Assembly: GCA_001770725.1 (NCBI GenBank)
Contig: MERU01000002.1
Coordinates: 682,001-746,000 of the forward strand
From: Burkholderiales bacterium RIFCSPHIGHO2_01_FULL_63_240
Lineage (GTDB): Bacteria; Pseudomonadota; Gammaproteobacteria; Burkholderiales; Burkholderiaceae_C
Length of the DNA stretch: 64,000 nt
Direction: 5' to 3'
The notes beneath the pieces were generated by a model, which saw nothing but the letters and a program-made list of their open reading frames with translations, ran no database searches and was not told where the DNA came from. The stretch's first letter is position 1. The number at the start of each line of letters is the position of its first letter. A program made the position numbers and the translations under genes. Below, piece by piece: positions 47,447 to 56,351 of this stretch.

Positions 47447-48066
47447 AAACGCGCCAGACCACCCAGCTGAATGACGCCCAGCGCGAAGCGCTGCAGGCTC
47501 GCTTTGCGCTGCGCGTGACGGCGCGCTTGAACGAAGGCAGCCAGGGGTTGCCGCACGACATCACCGAGCGGCTGCGCATCGCGCGCGAGCAGGCAATCGA
47601 AGTCGCTCGCCAGGCCCAGCAGACCCGAGTCGGCGTGGTCGCTGCGGGCGAGCTCGCCCCGGTGGTCGCCACCGCCGTCGCGGGCGTCAACACCCAGGGC
47701 GCGGCCGTGCTGGGTGGCTGGAACGAAGCCGGTCAGGCCCGCCAGCCAGGCCGAGGCCGCCGCCTGGATGACGGCCCCCTCTCCTGGGGCTGGCGACTGG
47801 CCACCGCCCTGCCGGTGCTGGCCTTGGTGGCCGGGCTCTGGCTGGTGCACGCTTACCATGACCAGGAAAAGGTCGAGGCCACGGCCGACATCGACACCGC
47901 CATCCTGACCGATGACCTGCCCCCCGACGCCTACGCCGACCCGGGCTTCGAAGAGTTTCTGCGCGGCGACGAGCGCACCCCGATGCGTCCCATTGAGGAG
48001 GCGATCCCCGAGGCAGATGGCGACCTCAGCAGCACCGACACCGAGCCTGCCGAGATCACGCCTTGA
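47443..48066 (+). CDS. DUF3619 family membrane protein, candidate anti-sigma factor
   Basis: 207 residues from GTG 47443, overlapping the sigma factor stop. Cytoplasmic helical N-terminus (FALRVTARLNEGSQGLPHDI, THE first 110 residues), one membrane helix (about 117-137, RLATALPVLALVAGLWLV), then an acidic periplasmic tail with the family signature LTDDLPPDAYADPGFEEFL. The topology and position right after an ECF-like sigma factor are what membrane anti-sigma factors show; no zinc HxxxCxxC motif is present. The role is an inference from gene order. Confidence 0.85.
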   Translation: MKTRQTTQLNDAQREALQARFALRVTARLNEGSQGLPHDITERLRIAREQAIEVARQAQQTRVGVVAAGELAPVVATAVAGVNTQGAAVLGGWNEAGQARQPGRGRRLDDGPLSWGWRLATALPVLALVAGLWLVHAYHDQEKVEATADIDTAILTDDLPPDAYADPGFEEFLRGDERTPMRPIEEAIPEADGDLSSTDTEPAEITP

Positions 48067-48079
48067 GGACGCCACCCGC

Positions 48080-48949
48080 ATGACCGCTTCGTCCTCGCCT
48101 TCGAGCACCCATTCGTTGTCGTCTGCACGCCCGCGCGCCAGCGTGTTCGTGGCCGGCAGCCTGCTGGCGCTCGCCTTGCTCGGTCTGCTGGGCAGCCTGG
48201 TGTGGCACCCGTCCGCCCAGGCCACGACCAACGCCCAGTCCTCGGTCGCCCCCACGACGGGTGCGCCCAGCGACTGGTCACAGCTCAGCGCATCGCAGCG
48301 CAAGGCCCTGGCACCCCTGGCATCGCAATGGGCCAGCCTGGCGCCGTCCAGCCGCGTGAAATGGGTCGAAGTGGCCCGCCGCTTCAACCAGCTCGCCCCG
48401 GCCGAGCAGGCTCGCTTGCAAGAGCGCATGGCCAGCTGGGCCGCCCTGCCATCCGACCAGCGCGGTGAGGCCCGCCTGCGTTACCAGCAATCGCGCCAGC
48501 TGCCCGCCGGCCAGCGACAGGAAAAGTGGCAGGCCTACCAGGCCTTGTCCAACGAAGAAAAGCAGGACCTCGGTCGTCAGGCTCAGCGCCGCAGCAAACC
48601 GGTGATGCTGCCCGACCGGGTGGCCGGCCCGCGTGAGCCGGCACAGGCCTACGGCAACAAGCGAGCGACCAGCGCCTCGGGCTCGCCCGCCAAGTCCAAC
48701 ACCGTCCCCAATGCCGTGACGGCCAGCCCCCGGCAACCCACGGTCGTCTCCCCCGCCACGGTCAAGGCCGGCTCAGGCGCCACCACCAACCTGGTCACCC
48801 GGCGACCTTCGCCCCCCATGCACCAGCAAGTGGGCATGCCCAAGGTCAACGCGGCCAAGGGCTCGGTCGACCCGGTGACGTTGTTGCCGCGCACCGGCGC
48901 CCAGGGCGCCGCCATGGCCAGCCTGCCCGCATCGGGGCAGCGCCCCTGA
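48080..48949 (+). CDS. DUF3106 family protein
   Basis: 289 residues. An N-terminal membrane or signal segment (about 24-40, VFVAGSLLALALLGLLGSL) is followed by a DUF3106 domain (about 65-170) of short Trp/Pro-spaced helices: LSASQRKALAPLASQWASL, WVEVARRFNQLAPAEQARL. The long C-terminus is Ser/Pro/Thr-rich. The domain is periplasmic by topology. Helices of this kind recall the metal-sensor CpxP/Spy type in general look. It is third in the sigma factor operon, 13 bases after DUF3619, so it may be the periplasmic sensor or a target of the pathway. Confidence 0.82.
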   Translation: MTASSSPSSTHSLSSARPRASVFVAGSLLALALLGLLGSLVWHPSAQATTNAQSSVAPTTGAPSDWSQLSASQRKALAPLASQWASLAPSSRVKWVEVARRFNQLAPAEQARLQERMASWAALPSDQRGEARLRYQQSRQLPAGQRQEKWQAYQALSNEEKQDLGRQAQRRSKPVMLPDRVAGPREPAQAYGNKRATSASGSPAKSNTVPNAVTASPRQPTVVSPATVKAGSGATTNLVTRRPSPPMHQQVGMPKVNAAKGSVDPVTLLPRTGAQGAAMASLPASGQRP

Positions 48950-49009
48950 GTCAGACAGCAGGGCGCCAACAGCGGTGATATCGTTCGCGGCTGTTGATCG
49001 CCTGAACCC

Positions 49010-49567
49010 ATGTCCGTCTTTTCCATCCCTTCCCAGGGCGGCCTGAGCGCGGCCCAGCTGAGCGCCCGCGCCCAAGGCCCCGCAGCCCCCCTCGCCCGCC
49101 GCCTGGCGGCCTTCACTTATGAGGGCGTGCTCCTTTTCGGCCTCGTCATGGCGGTCGGTGCGCTCTACAGCATCGCGATCGGGCAGCGCCATGGCCTGCA
49201 GGGCCGCGAAGGCATGATGGCGGCGCAGTTCATCGCACTGGCCGCCTACTTCATCTGGTTCTGGACCCATGGTGGGCAAACCCTGGCGATGCGCACCTGG
49301 CAGGTGCGCCTGCTCAGCGCCTCAGGTGGCCCCATTTCGCTGTGGCAGGCGCTCACGCGCTTCCTGCTGTCCTGGCTGTGGTTCATGCCCGCCTGGCTGG
49401 CGGCCTGGCTGGCCGGCTGGCATCAGTCCAAGTACCTGTTTGGCGGCATGCTGGTGTGGATCCTGTTCTACGCCGGCATCTCGCGGTTGCTGCCCCAGCA
49501 GCAGTTCCTGCACGACCTCGTCTGCGGCACCAGGGTCATCGATCACCGCGATCAAGTGCCAGCCTGA
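49010..49567 (+). CDS. RDD-family membrane protein
   Basis: 185 residues with four membrane segments. The RDD start is LARRLAAFTYEGVLLFGLV, where the usual Arg-Asp-Asp is reduced to R-x-x with the acidic position replaced, and the end is LPQQQFLHDLVCGTRVI (HDxxxGT motif). RDD proteins are small membrane proteins of unclear role, some in Na+/H+ transport. It is 60 bases after DUF3106 with GATATC at 48977-48982 as a possible own -10. Confidence 0.8.
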   Translation: MSVFSIPSQGGLSAAQLSARAQGPAAPLARRLAAFTYEGVLLFGLVMAVGALYSIAIGQRHGLQGREGMMAAQFIALAAYFIWFWTHGGQTLAMRTWQVRLLSASGGPISLWQALTRFLLSWLWFMPAWLAAWLAGWHQSKYLFGGMLVWILFYAGISRLLPQQQFLHDLVCGTRVIDHRDQVPA

Positions 49568-49612
49568 TGCCAACGCGCTCGCTGGCGGCTCACCTCTTCT
49601 TCGAGTCTCTAC

Positions 49613-50224
49613 ATGACCTTTTCCCTCTGTGTTTACTGCGGCTCCCGCGATGGCCTGGAACCGGCTCACCTGGCCGCGGCCCGTGAAGTGGGACGTGAAA
49701 TCGGTCGGCGCGGCTGGCGCCTGGTCTATGGCGGTGGTCACACCGGCCTGATGGGCGCGGTCGCCGACGCTGCCCTGGCCGCTGGCGCCAAGGTCATCGG
49801 GATCATCCCCGACCGCCTCATCGAGCGCGAGCTGGGCCACGGTGGCGTGACCGAGTTGCAGGTGGTCGGCAGCATGCACGAGCGCAAGCACAAGATGGCC
49901 GAGCAGTCGGACGCCTTCGTGGCCCTGCCAGGGGGCATCGGCACCATGGAAGAGATCTTCGAGATCTGGACCTGGCGCCAGCTCGGCTACCACAACAAGT
50001 CCCTGGGACTGCTCAACGTGGGCGGCTACTACGACGACCTGCTGCGCTTCATTGAACGAAGCCAGGACAGCGGCTTCCTGTGGCCGGACGTTCAGGCCTT
50101 GCTGCAGGTCGACACCGACATCAACCGCCTGCTCGACAACCTAGCGACAGAAGCTGCCACCCTGAAAGCACAAACGCCACCCGACCAGCTCACTGGCCCG
50201 GGTGGCGTTGCGCCGGGAACCTGA
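49613..50224 (+). CDS. LOG-family nucleotide 5'-monophosphate phosphoribohydrolase (TIGR00730)
   Basis: 203 residues. Rossmann-like fold with the two LOG motifs PGGIGTMEE (about 101-109) and the phosphate-binding VYGGGHTGLMG (about 38-48). Family members cleave cytokinin riboside 5'-monophosphates or AMP to base and ribose 5-phosphate. The 3' end contains the stem that terminates the convergent glnB gene; the last 15 residues (PPDQLTGPGGVAPGT) may be shaped by that RNA structure. Confidence 0.88.
   Translation: MTFSLCVYCGSRDGLEPAHLAAAREVGREIGRRGWRLVYGGGHTGLMGAVADAALAAGAKVIGIIPDRLIERELGHGGVTELQVVGSMHERKHKMAEQSDAFVALPGGIGTMEEIFEIWTWRQLGYHNKSLGLLNVGGYYDDLLRFIERSQDSGFLWPDVQALLQVDTDINRLLDNLATEAATLKAQTPPDQLTGPGGVAPGT
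50164..50209 (-). terminator. Terminator of the P-II gene, inside the 3' end of the LOG gene
   Basis: AACGCCACCCG (50173-50183) and CGGGTGGCGTT (50199-50209) form a perfect 11-base stem; on the minus strand TTTGTGCTTT follows. It lies 22 bases after the P-II stop and wholly within the LOG coding region. Confidence 0.8.
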
Positions 50225-50231
50225 CCTGGGG

Positions 50232-50609
<378 letters not shown>

Positions 50610-50625
50610 TTAAGCACGACTGCCG

Positions 50626-52335
50626 TCATGCACGAAAGCGCGAGGTGATGGGATAACGCCAGTCTCGCCCGAACGCGCGGTGCGTGATGCGGATGCCAAT
50701 GGGCGCCTGACGGCGCTTGTACTCGTTGAGCTTGATCAGGCGGGTGACCTTGTCGACGTCGGCGGGGGCAAAACCAGCGGCCACGATCTGCTCGATGGAC
50801 TGGTCCTGCTCCATGTAGCGCTCGAGGATGGCGTCGAGCACGTCGTACTCGGGCAGGCTGTCCTGGTCGGTCTGGTCGGGGCGCAGCTCGGCCGAGGGCG
50901 GGCGCGTGATGATGCGCTCGGGGATGGGCTCGACCTGCCCCGCGGCCTTGGCCTGGGCGTTGCGCCAGCGCGAAAGGCGGTACACCAGCGTCTTGGCCAG
51001 GTCCTTGATGACGGCAAAGCCACCAGCCATGTCGCCATACAGCGTGCAGTAGCCCGTGGCCATCTCGCTCTTGTTGCCCGTGGTCAGAACGATGGCGCCG
51101 GTCTTGTTGGACAGGGCCATGAGCAGGGTGCCGCGGATGCGCGCCTGGATGTTTTCTTCGGTGGTGTCCTCGGCGCGGCCGACGAACAAGGGCGCCAGAG
51201 AGGTCTTGAAAGCCTCGAACTCGGGCGCGATGGCGATCTCGTCGTGCCGCACCCCCAGGCGATCGGCCATGTCACGCGCGTCGATCCAGGAGATGTCGGC
51301 CGTGTAGGGCGAAGGCATCATCACGGTGCGCACCTTGTCGGCGCCCAGGGCGTCGACCGCGATGGCGAGCACCAGGGCCGAATCGATGCCGCCCGACAGC
51401 CCGATGATGGCCCCTGGAAAGCCGTTCTTGCCCAGGTAGTCGCGCACGCCGGTGACCAGGGCCTGCCAGATCTCGGCCTCGGGCGACAGCGGTGCGGCGA
51501 TGGCCCCTCCGACGTGGCCGTCAAGCTGCACGCGCAGGTGCAGCGTGGTGGCCTCGAAACTGGGCGCACGGGCCATGACCTGCCCGGAAGCATCGACCGC
51601 GAACGAAGCCCCGTCGAACACGACCTCGTCCTGACCACCCGCGAGGTGGGCATAAAGCAGCGGCAGGCGCACCTGACGGGCGCGTTCGCCCATGCGCTGC
51701 TCGCGCTCGGCCAGTTTGCCGGCGTGAAAAGGCGAAGCGTTGAGCACGACCAGGGCTTGCGCACCTGCCGCCGCGGCGGCTTGGGCGGGCTCGTCGAACC
51801 AGGCGTCTTCACAGATGAGCACGCCCACCCTCCAGCCATCGGCGTCCACCACCAGGGGAGGCAGCCCCACCTCGCGACCGCTGACGAAGTAGCGGCGCTC
51901 GTCGAAGACCTGGTAGTTGGGCAACTCGCGCTTGGCGTAGGTGGCCTGCACCTGCCCACCCTGGATGACGCTGGCGGCATTGAGCAGGCGCGGCACGGCG
52001 TGCGAACGGCTGCGCACACCTTCGTCACGATGACGCTGCGGATGCCCGATGATCAGCGTCATGCCGCTCAGGTCGGCCAGGTCGGCAGCGAGCTGGGACA
52101 AAGCCGCTTCACAGGCGCGCAGGAAGGCAGGGCGCAGCAGCAGGTCCTCAGGGGGGTAGCCGCACAGGGCCATTTCCGGCGTCACCACCAGGCGCGCGCC
52201 TTCGTCGTAGGCTTGGCGGGTGGCCTCGGTGATGAGGCGCGCGTTGCCGGCCAGGTCGCCGACAACGGGGTTGATTTGCAACAGGGCCGCGTGGAGCACG
52301 GGAGCGGCCTCAGGGGTCACAGCGTTCATGGACAT
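50626..52335 (-). CDS. nadE: Glutamine-dependent NAD+ synthetase
   Basis: 569 residues. The N-terminal nitrilase-type glutaminase has the Glu-Lys-Cys triad (TPEMALCGYPPEDL, YAKRELPNYQVF, LICEDAWF). The C-terminal synthetase has PP-loop SGGIDSA, followed by TTGNKSEMATGYCTLYGD. It makes NAD+ from nicotinate adenine dinucleotide, taking ammonia from glutamine through a tunnel. It is complete, so it provides the housekeeping function and makes the shorter NadE-like protein at 19609 look specialised. Confidence 0.97.
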   Translation of the reverse strand: MSMNAVTPEAAPVLHAALLQINPVVGDLAGNARLITEATRQAYDEGARLVVTPEMALCGYPPEDLLLRPAFLRACEAALSQLAADLADLSGMTLIIGHPQRHRDEGVRSRSHAVPRLLNAASVIQGGQVQATYAKRELPNYQVFDERRYFVSGREVGLPPLVVDADGWRVGVLICEDAWFDEPAQAAAAAGAQALVVLNASPFHAGKLAEREQRMGERARQVRLPLLYAHLAGGQDEVVFDGASFAVDASGQVMARAPSFEATTLHLRVQLDGHVGGAIAAPLSPEAEIWQALVTGVRDYLGKNGFPGAIIGLSGGIDSALVLAIAVDALGADKVRTVMMPSPYTADISWIDARDMADRLGVRHDEIAIAPEFEAFKTSLAPLFVGRAEDTTEENIQARIRGTLLMALSNKTGAIVLTTGNKSEMATGYCTLYGDMAGGFAVIKDLAKTLVYRLSRWRNAQAKAAGQVEPIPERIITRPPSAELRPDQTDQDSLPEYDVLDAILERYMEQDQSIEQIVAAGFAPADVDKVTRLIKLNEYKRRQAPIGIRITHRAFGRDWRYPITSRFRA

Positions 52336-52387
52336 GGATCAGGCAGACAGCGCACGAAGCGCACCAAGCGCACAGAGGCAAGCCAGC

Positions 52388-53620
52388 ATGGTACCGGCAG
52401 AGGGCCCGCTCGCGTGGCTCGACCACCCTTCGCAGGTGGACTCGACCGAGTGGGACGCGCTGGTGGCAGGCATCGAAGGTGGCACGCCCTTCTTGCGCCA
52501 TGGCTTCCTGCAGGCCATGGTCGACAGTGGCAGCGCCTGCGCCGACACCGGCTGGCAGCCGCGCTTTCTGGTCGTGCGCGATGGCACGAGCCGCCTGATC
52601 GGCGCCTGTCCTGTCTTCCTGAAATCGCACTCCTACGGCGAGTACGTGTTCGACTGGGCCTGGGCCGATGCCCACGACCGTGCGCTGGCCGCGCACGGGC
52701 ATCGCTATTTTCCCAAGCTGTTGTCGGCCTCTCCCTTCTCGCCGATCCCCGGTGTGCGCCTGCTGGTGCACCCCACGCTCGCCCCCGCCGAGCAAGCCAG
52801 GGTGCGCAAGCAGATGCTCGCGGCACTGAGCCAGGCCTGCGAAGACGAAGGCTGGTCCTCGGCCCACCTGCTGTTCGTGTCGCCCGATGAAGCCCGGCTG
52901 GCCGAAGAAGGGGGCTGGCTCGTGCGGCAAGGGGTGCAGTTTCATTGGCACAACCGCGAACCCGAGCCCTACACCAGCTTCGAGGACTTCCTTGCCAGCT
53001 TGCAGCGCGACAAGCGCAAAAAGGTGCAGCAAGAGCGGCGCAAGGTGCGCGAAGCCGGTGTCACCTTCGATGTGCTCGAAGGCGCGGCCATCACCGAAGG
53101 TGACTGGGACTTCTTTCATCGCTGCTACACTCGCACCTACCTCGAACACGGTCAACGGCCCTACCTCGATCGGGCCTTTTGGACGCTGGCCAGCCAGGCC
53201 GGGCCCGAGCAATGGGTGATGTTCGTTGCCAGCCAGGGCGGCGAGCGCATCGCGGCATCGCTGCTGGCGGTGGACCCGCTCAACCGCCTGGCCTTCGGCC
53301 GCTACTGGGGTGCCTTGCAGACGGTGTCCTGCCTGCACTTCGAGGCCTGCTACCACCAGCCTCTGGCCTGGTGCATCGAGCGTGGCTTGCGCCGCTTCGA
53401 AGGCGGCGCGCAAGGCGAGCACAAGCTGGCGCGGGGCCTGCTGCCCAGCCCGACGCGGTCGGTGCACTGGCTGCGCCACCCCGGTCTGCGCGAGGCCGTG
53501 GCCGATTTCTTGCATCGTGAATCGCAAGGCATCGGCCGCTACGTGGACGAGCTCGAGGAGAGGGCACCGTTCAAACCCTCTGGCGAGTCAGCGCAAGCAG
53601 GTGCAAGATCCTCCGAATAA
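52388..53620 (+). CDS. COG3146-type GNAT-fold protein (DUF482)
   Basis: 410 residues from ATG 52388, chosen for AGAGG nine bases upstream; starts at 52328 or 52334 would overlap nadE. Family signatures are GTPFLRHGFLQAM, YGEYVFDWAWADA, FSPIPGVRLL, and LQRDKRKKVQQERRKV, with FEGGAQGEHKLARGL near the end. The fold is related to FemAB/GNAT enzymes of peptidoglycan synthesis, so an aminoacyl- or acyltransferase role is possible, unproven. Confidence 0.85.
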   Translation: MVPAEGPLAWLDHPSQVDSTEWDALVAGIEGGTPFLRHGFLQAMVDSGSACADTGWQPRFLVVRDGTSRLIGACPVFLKSHSYGEYVFDWAWADAHDRALAAHGHRYFPKLLSASPFSPIPGVRLLVHPTLAPAEQARVRKQMLAALSQACEDEGWSSAHLLFVSPDEARLAEEGGWLVRQGVQFHWHNREPEPYTSFEDFLASLQRDKRKKVQQERRKVREAGVTFDVLEGAAITEGDWDFFHRCYTRTYLEHGQRPYLDRAFWTLASQAGPEQWVMFVASQGGERIAASLLAVDPLNRLAFGRYWGALQTVSCLHFEACYHQPLAWCIERGLRRFEGGAQGEHKLARGLLPSPTRSVHWLRHPGLREAVADFLHRESQGIGRYVDELEERAPFKPSGESAQAGARSSE

Positions 53621-53638
53621 ATCAGGCTGAGACCCGCC

Positions 53639-54172
53639 ATGCAAGCGCAAACAACGCCGGGGCCCCGCACGCCCGGCCTGCCCACCATCCTCGACATCGA
53701 GGCCTCCGGCTTCGGTCCGGGCAGCTACCCCATCGAAGTCGGCTTTGTCACCAGCGAAGGCAAGGCATGGTGCAGCCTGATTCGCCCCGAGGCCGACTGG
53801 CTTCACTGGGATCAGGAGGCCGCCGCCATGCACGGCATCACCCGTGCGCACATCGAGCGGCACGGCCGCAGCGTGGGGGACATCGCCGCTGCGCTGAACG
53901 AGCGCCTGCGCGGCCAGACCGTCTATTCCGATGCCTGGGCCCACGACTACACCTGGCTCAACCGCATCTACGAATCGGCCGAGCGCTCCCCCAGCTTCAA
54001 GCTCGACAACCTGCGGGCCCTGCTCGACGACCAGCAGGCCGCCCACTGGCACGAAGTCAAGGCGACCTTGCTCGGCACGCTTGGCAGTCAGCGACATCGG
54101 GCCAGCGCCGACGCACGCCTGCTGCAGCAGACCTTCCTGGCTGTGCAGGCCTGGCGCACGGCAGAAGCCTGA
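53639..54172 (+). CDS. DEDDh 3'-5' exonuclease
   Basis: 177 residues. Exo I D19 and E21 (LDIEASG), Exo II with the Asp in YSDAWAHDYTWL and Exo III H-x4-D in HRASADARLL. Related to DNA polymerase III epsilon and RNase T-like nucleases but stands alone. Substrate not known. It follows the COG3146 gene by 18 bases and is probably cotranscribed. Confidence 0.85.
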   Translation: MQAQTTPGPRTPGLPTILDIEASGFGPGSYPIEVGFVTSEGKAWCSLIRPEADWLHWDQEAAAMHGITRAHIERHGRSVGDIAAALNERLRGQTVYSDAWAHDYTWLNRIYESAERSPSFKLDNLRALLDDQQAAHWHEVKATLLGTLGSQRHRASADARLLQQTFLAVQAWRTAEA

Positions 54173-54283
54173 GTCAAGGCCGAGTCAAGCTCAAAACAGC
54201 GCAAAAAAGCCCCTGGACCGCTCAAGTCATCCAAAAGGGTGACCGAAATCCCCATCACTGTGTTTTCTCCAGTCGGGGTGTCC

Positions 54284-56203
54284 ATGTCGTCGCTGATGTC
54301 TTCGGTGAGCATGGGGACGCCCACCAGCCCCTTTCATCCGGCCCACCGGGCCTCCGGGCTCGTGTCGCTGGCCTGCCTTGCCGCAGGGCTTGCGTTGACG
54401 TCCTCTCATCATGTGCCGGTCCAGGTGGCCGGCTTCTTCCTGGCCGGGGCCACCGGCTGGATGAGCTGGCGGGCCCACGCCCGCATGCGCCGGGCGCTTG
54501 ACCTCGCCCACCACAACGAGGCCACCTGGCAGGCTTGCCTGCAGGGCAGCCAGGACGCCGTCATGGTGCTGGAGCGCCGCAATGACATGATGGGCCGGTT
54601 CATGGGCTACACGGTCGTGCAGGCCAACCATCAGGCCCATCGGCTTTTCCGCACCGATGGGCTGCCGCTGGTGGGGCAACTGCTCAAGGACGTGGTGCCC
54701 GAGGGCGAACATGGCAATTTCCACCAACGGGTCAGGCTCGCTGCCGAATCGGGCCAGGCGCAGGTCGACGAGCAGGCCAGCCCATCGCCCGAGCGCAGCA
54801 GCCGCCAGCGCTGGCTGCACCACCAGATCATCCCGCTGCCCTCGGGCATGGCGCTGATCTCGCGCGACACCACCGAAGTGCACGAATCCATGCAGGCCCT
54901 GCGAGAGCAGGAAACCTTCTACCGCAGCGCGGTCGACAGCTTGCCGATGGCGCTCTACGCCCGCAGCGCACGCGCCCACAACAAGGGACGCTACATCGTC
55001 TGGAACCGACAAGCCTCGGACATCATGCAGATGCCGGCCGAACAGGTGCTGGGCCGCAGGGCCAGCGACGTGATGCCGGCCGAGATCGCGCAGCGCGGCG
55101 ACGCGCAGGACCAGCAGGTGCTGGACGACCCTCGCACGCACTTCTTCCCCAACCTGGTCTTTCGCACCCCGCAAGGCGAGCGACTGATCGACCTGATCAA
55201 GGCCCCGGTCTATGGCGTCGATGGTCAGCTCGACCACATCCTGTCGATCGCCACCGACGTGACCGAGAGCCGCCGCGCCGCCGAGCAGCTCAAGCTGGCC
55301 TCGCGCGTGATGGAGGAGACCGCCGACGCGGTGGTCGTCAGCGATGCCCTCGACCGCATCGTCATGGTCAACCCCGCTTTCCTCAAGATGATGGGACTGA
55401 GCCGCGCGGCGGTGATCGGCCAGAGTGCCGAACTGTTGGGCATGACCCCGCTGCGCGAAAGCCACCTGCCAGGCATCGAAGACGCCCTGAAAAGCGGGCG
55501 CCGCTGGACAGGCGAATGCGCCCTCGTCGGCCTCGAAGGCCGCTCGCTGGAAACCTGGCTGACCGTCACCACCCTTCGCGGCGACGACCAGCGCCTGTCG
55601 CAGCACATCCGCGTGCTGACCGACATCTCGGTGCTCAAAGCACAGCAACGCGAGCTGGCGGAACAGGCTCGCCGCGACAGCCTGACCGGGTTGCCCAACC
55701 GCCGCGTGTTCGTCGAACGCCTGCGTCAGGGCATGGCCCGCGCGCGTCGCCAGCCGCAGACCCTGGCGGTGATGTTCATCGACCTCGACGGGTTCAAGGC
55801 CATCAACGATCGGCTCGGCCACGCAGCGGGCGACCGCCTGCTCATCGAAGTGGCCACGCGGCTGGAATCATCGGTGCGCGACACCGACTGCGTCTGCCGC
55901 CTGGCGGGTGACGAGTTCACCGTGATCCTCGAGGGCGCCGGTCACCCGACCGAGGTGCACCGCATCGGCCAGCGCATCCTGGATCGACTTGGCCAGCCCT
56001 GCGTGATCGGCAATGAAACCGTTTGGCCAGGCGCCAGCATTGGTGCGACGCTGTTCGAGGCGCAGGACACCCACGACAGCCTGTGTCAGCGCGCCGACGC
56101 TGCGATGTACACCGCCAAGCGTGCCGGCAAAGCCCGCTTCGTGCTCGCGGGGGAAGAGGTGGCACCGCATCACCCCCCATCGGTGCAACAGGCCTGCGCC
56201 TGA
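54284..56203 (+). CDS. PAS-GGDEF protein, putative diguanylate cyclase
   Basis: About 639 residues. Two short hydrophobic segments near the N-terminus (SLACLAAGLALTSS and VAGFFLAGATGWM), three PAS-like domains (about 75-195, 205-330 and 340-450) and a C-terminal GGDEF domain with DSLTGLPNRRVF and the signature AGDEF (usually GGDEF or GGEEF). The Gly-to-Ala change at the first position occurs in some working cyclases; activity is uncertain. No EAL domain. ATG 54284 is one of several possible starts; a GTG at 54239 lacks a clear site. Confidence 0.85.
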   Translation: MSSLMSSVSMGTPTSPFHPAHRASGLVSLACLAAGLALTSSHHVPVQVAGFFLAGATGWMSWRAHARMRRALDLAHHNEATWQACLQGSQDAVMVLERRNDMMGRFMGYTVVQANHQAHRLFRTDGLPLVGQLLKDVVPEGEHGNFHQRVRLAAESGQAQVDEQASPSPERSSRQRWLHHQIIPLPSGMALISRDTTEVHESMQALREQETFYRSAVDSLPMALYARSARAHNKGRYIVWNRQASDIMQMPAEQVLGRRASDVMPAEIAQRGDAQDQQVLDDPRTHFFPNLVFRTPQGERLIDLIKAPVYGVDGQLDHILSIATDVTESRRAAEQLKLASRVMEETADAVVVSDALDRIVMVNPAFLKMMGLSRAAVIGQSAELLGMTPLRESHLPGIEDALKSGRRWTGECALVGLEGRSLETWLTVTTLRGDDQRLSQHIRVLTDISVLKAQQRELAEQARRDSLTGLPNRRVFVERLRQGMARARRQPQTLAVMFIDLDGFKAINDRLGHAAGDRLLIEVATRLESSVRDTDCVCRLAGDEFTVILEGAGHPTEVHRIGQRILDRLGQPCVIGNETVWPGASIGATLFEAQDTHDSLCQRADAAMYTAKRAGKARFVLAGEEVAPHHPPSVQQACA

Positions 56204-56270
56204 GGGACCTGTTCCCCGCGATCGAGGGGCGCACCACAACGGTGCCAGGCATCCGCCATCCGGATCACCC

Positions 56271-56279
56271 TGGTATAAA
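56271..56279 (+). promoter_or_regulatory. Extended -10 promoter of the NDH-2 gene
   Basis: TGGTATAAA reads as TGn plus TATAAA, an extended -10 box. No -35 match is required in such promoters. It lies 73 bases before the ATG at 56352. Confidence 0.5.
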
Positions 56280-56351
56280 CACCGAGCCCCACCCGACGGC
56301 CTGCTGGATGCAGGTTGTCGGCGTTTCGCCCACCCTTCCCTTTTGTCGCGC

